Shown here piece after piece: positions 62,601 through 64,000 of a stretch of DNA of 64,000 bases. The stretch lies in the NCBI RefSeq assembly GCF_005952805.1, contig NZ_CP040709.1, positions 3,596,001-3,660,000 of the forward strand, in the 5' to 3' direction. The notes under the pieces are model-generated. The model was not told where the DNA came from, searched no databases, and saw nothing but the letters and a program-made list of their open reading frames with translations. This DNA is from Inhella inkyongensis (GTDB lineage: Bacteria; Pseudomonadota; Gammaproteobacteria; Burkholderiales; Burkholderiaceae_C). Every line of letters starts with the position of its first letter. The stretch's first letter is position 1. A program made the translations under genes and the position numbers.

Positions 62601-63298
62601 ATCCACCCATCCGGGCGCTGACCCTGGATCTGGACGAAACCCTGTGGGCCATCGGCCCCGTGATCGCGCGCGCCGAAGCGAAGCTACACCAGTGGCTACA
62701 GCAGCACGCCCCAGCCACGGCGGCGGCCTTTGATGTGCCGGCCCTGCAGCGCGAACGCGATCGGGTGGCCGCCGAGTTCCCCGAGCGCGCGCACGATTTC
62801 ACCTGGGTGCGCCTGCAATCCATCGCCCAGTGCCTGGCTCAAAGCGGCGAGGACTCCAGCCTGGCCCAGGCCGCCTTTGACGAGTTTCTGGTCTGGCGCC
62901 ACCGGGTCGAACTCTTCCCCGACGCCCGCCTCGCATTGCAGCGCTTGGCCGCGCGCTACCCGCTCTTTGCCCTGACCAATGGCAATGCCGACCTGGGCCG
63001 AATCGGCATCGATGAGTTTTTCAGCGGCCGCCTGGCCGCGCGCGACTTCGGGCGCGGCAAGCCGCATGCCGACTTCTTCCACGCGGCCTGCGCACAACTG
63101 GGCCTACCTCCGGGCGAGGTGCTGCATGTGGGCGACGACTGGGCCCTGGACATCGAAGGCGCGCACGCGGCCGGCCAACCCTCGGCCTGGATCCACCGCC
63201 CGGGCCACCCGGCCCGCCCCAGCCACAGCACGGCGCAGCCGGCCTTTGTGGGCAGCGACTTGCTGCAGCTCCTCAGCTGGCTCGAAGCCGGCGCTTGA
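62597..63298 (+). CDS. HAD-superfamily phosphatase (YigB/HAD-IA type)
   Basis: A 233-residue HAD hydrolase: catalytic LTLDLDETLWAIGPVIARAEA (two Asp), FALTNGNADLGRIGIDEFFSGRLAARDFGRGKPHADFFHAACAQLGLPPGEVLHVGDDWALDIEGAHAAGQPSAWIHR. It resembles YigB (FMN or sugar phosphate phosphatase). The GTG at 62597 overlaps the corA stop; a TTG at 62588 is possible. Its 3' end overlaps the convergent NTF2-like gene by 26 bases. Confidence 0.87.
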   Translation: MNPPIRALTLDLDETLWAIGPVIARAEAKLHQWLQQHAPATAAAFDVPALQRERDRVAAEFPERAHDFTWVRLQSIAQCLAQSGEDSSLAQAAFDEFLVWRHRVELFPDARLALQRLAARYPLFALTNGNADLGRIGIDEFFSGRLAARDFGRGKPHADFFHAACAQLGLPPGEVLHVGDDWALDIEGAHAAGQPSAWIHRPGHPARPSHSTAQPAFVGSDLLQLLSWLEAGA

Positions 63299-63701
63299 GC
63301 GCGCGCAGCAAGCCCCCCAGCAGCGGCAGCTTCTCCCATAGTTCCTCGGCCGCATCCCAGTAATCGCGGTGATAGGCCACGCGGCCACTGGCGTCAAAGC
63401 GCAGATGGCTGCTGCCGTGGATGCGTTGGGCCTGCCCGCCGCGCAGGAAGTGGAAGTCCCAGGTCAAGAAAGCTTGGTCCTGCGCCGCAAAGGCCTCCAG
63501 AACCTCAAAGCGCGGCGCCTCCAGCTGCTCAAACATGTGAGCAAAGATGCGCTGCACCGCCGCCAGACCGCGCACCTCGTTGAAGGGGTCGCGGAAGTAG
63601 GCCTGCTCGGTATAGAGCTCACCCAGTCGAAGCAGGTGCTCGGGCCGCAGCCCCTCGTAGAAAGCCACCACGGCACGCAGGCGGGGGTCCTCGGGCGTCA
63701 T
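63273..63701 (-). CDS. NTF2/SnoaL-like protein
   Basis: A 142-residue single-domain protein: RLRAVVAFYEGLRPEHLLRLGELYTEQAYFRDPFNEVRGLAAVQRIFAHMFEQLEAPRFEVLEAFAAQDQAFLTWDFHFLRGGQAQRIHGSSHLRFDASGRVAYHRDYWDAAEELWEKLPLLGGLLRALKRRL. It belongs to the NTF2-like family that often sits beside an SDR, a cyclopropane-fatty-acid synthase and DUF1365 genes in Proteobacteria. The ATG overlaps the SDR stop (ATGA). The function is unassigned. Confidence 0.88.
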   Translation of the reverse strand: MTPEDPRLRAVVAFYEGLRPEHLLRLGELYTEQAYFRDPFNEVRGLAAVQRIFAHMFEQLEAPRFEVLEAFAAQDQAFLTWDFHFLRGGQAQRIHGSSHLRFDASGRVAYHRDYWDAAEELWEKLPLLGGLLRALKRRLRAS

Positions 63702-64000
63702 AGCCGGGTGCCCTTGCGCACCAGCCAGAAATAGGGCCGGGCCGGCAAATGACGCAGGAACTTCACGAAACGCGTGAAGCGCTTGGGGAAGTGGATCTCA
63801 AAGTCCCCATCGGCCCAGCCCTCCAGGATGGCCTCGGCGGCCTGCTCGGGGGTCTGTAGGGCCGGCATCGGAAAGTCGTTCTGCGCCGTCATGGGCGTGG
63901 CCACGAATCCCGGGTTGACGATAGACACGCCCAAGCCCTTGGGGGCCAGGTCCAGGTACAAGGTCTCGGCCAGATGGATCAGCGCCGCCTTGGCCGGCCC
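63698..64000 (-). CDS. Short-chain dehydrogenase, C-terminal part (cut by window edge)
   Basis: The last 100 residues of an SDR, starting mid-protein with GPAKAALIHLAETLYLDLAPKGLGVSIVNPGFVATPMTAQNDFP (the Lys of the YxxxK motif, then the NPGFVATP loop). It ends TRFVKFLRHLPARPYFWLVRKGTRL. The N-terminal cofactor site lies outside the window. It is coupled to the downstream NTF2-like gene by a four-base overlap. Confidence 0.85.
   Translation of the reverse strand, partial: GPAKAALIHLAETLYLDLAPKGLGVSIVNPGFVATPMTAQNDFPMPALQTPEQAAEAILEGWADGDFEIHFPKRFTRFVKFLRHLPARPYFWLVRKGTRL

Overview
The window is about 64 kb of GC-rich chromosome, densely coded on both strands with very short gaps. The organism looks like a betaproteobacterium of the order Burkholderiales, in the Rubrivivax/Roseateles/Inhella-type neighbourhood. 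The evidence is a HprK-PtsN-HPF block, CbbA-type class II aldolase, MetX-MetW, an LptD-SurA-RsmA run, Fur back to back with BamE, and three c-di-GMP proteins. No tRNA, rRNA, CRISPR array, insertion sequence or prophage is visible. Nearly everything is core metabolism, so the novelty lies in small operons, leader RNAs and repeated intergenic elements.

Layout. 1-2141: a cut-off TPR-like protein, purC and udk. 2193-6418: an overlapping operon of a secreted CAP-domain protein, two tandem DUF3667 membrane proteins and a SWIM zinc-finger protein. 6589-10215: class II aldolase, a CodA-type deaminase and a diguanylate cyclase. 10258-16337: a lysine-catabolic cluster (saccharopine dehydrogenase-like, aminoadipate-semialdehyde dehydrogenase, a DUF1338/HglS-type 2-oxoadipate enzyme, a D-2-hydroxyglutarate dehydrogenase-like flavoprotein) with a divergent Lrp/AsnC regulator and a cluster of TTCGTC half-sites between them. 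16377-25221: NnrU, a PAS-GGDEF protein, glyoxalase, esterase, a solute-binding protein, pyrF, a GNAT-NTF2 fusion, an AraC regulator, a Sui1/YciH factor and purB. 25422-32680: GST, a GltB-like oxidoreductase, sppA, then metX-metW behind a SAM-II riboswitch with an intrinsic terminator. 32690-34260: a visibly AT-richer island with one broken and one unknown gene. 34347-43037: hydrolase, M20 peptidase, SDR, amgK, lptD-surA-rsmA. 43084-44118: a barstar-like protein and a secreted RNase. 44401-51775: maeB, thiL-pgpA-pncC, a cupredoxin-like protein with a GGDEF-EAL protein. 51828-58614: dapB-exbB-exbD-leuS-lptE-holA and bamE. 58736-64000: fur, hprK, ptsN, hpf, corA, a HAD phosphatase, an NTF2-like protein and a cut-off SDR.

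Most noteworthy are: (i) the SAM-II riboswitch plus terminator before metX; (ii) a roughly 266-nt three-way-junction palindromic element before sppA, and a related 161-bp palindrome between purB and the YciH gene; (iii) two families of structured repeats that begin at, or within a few bases of, gene stop codons; (iv) a strong terminator between the hpf leader and its start codon; (v) the lysine pathway cluster with its putative operator; and (vi) the SWIM/DUF3667/CAP operon of unknown role. Domain and family names come from recognising motifs by eye; no database search was run.
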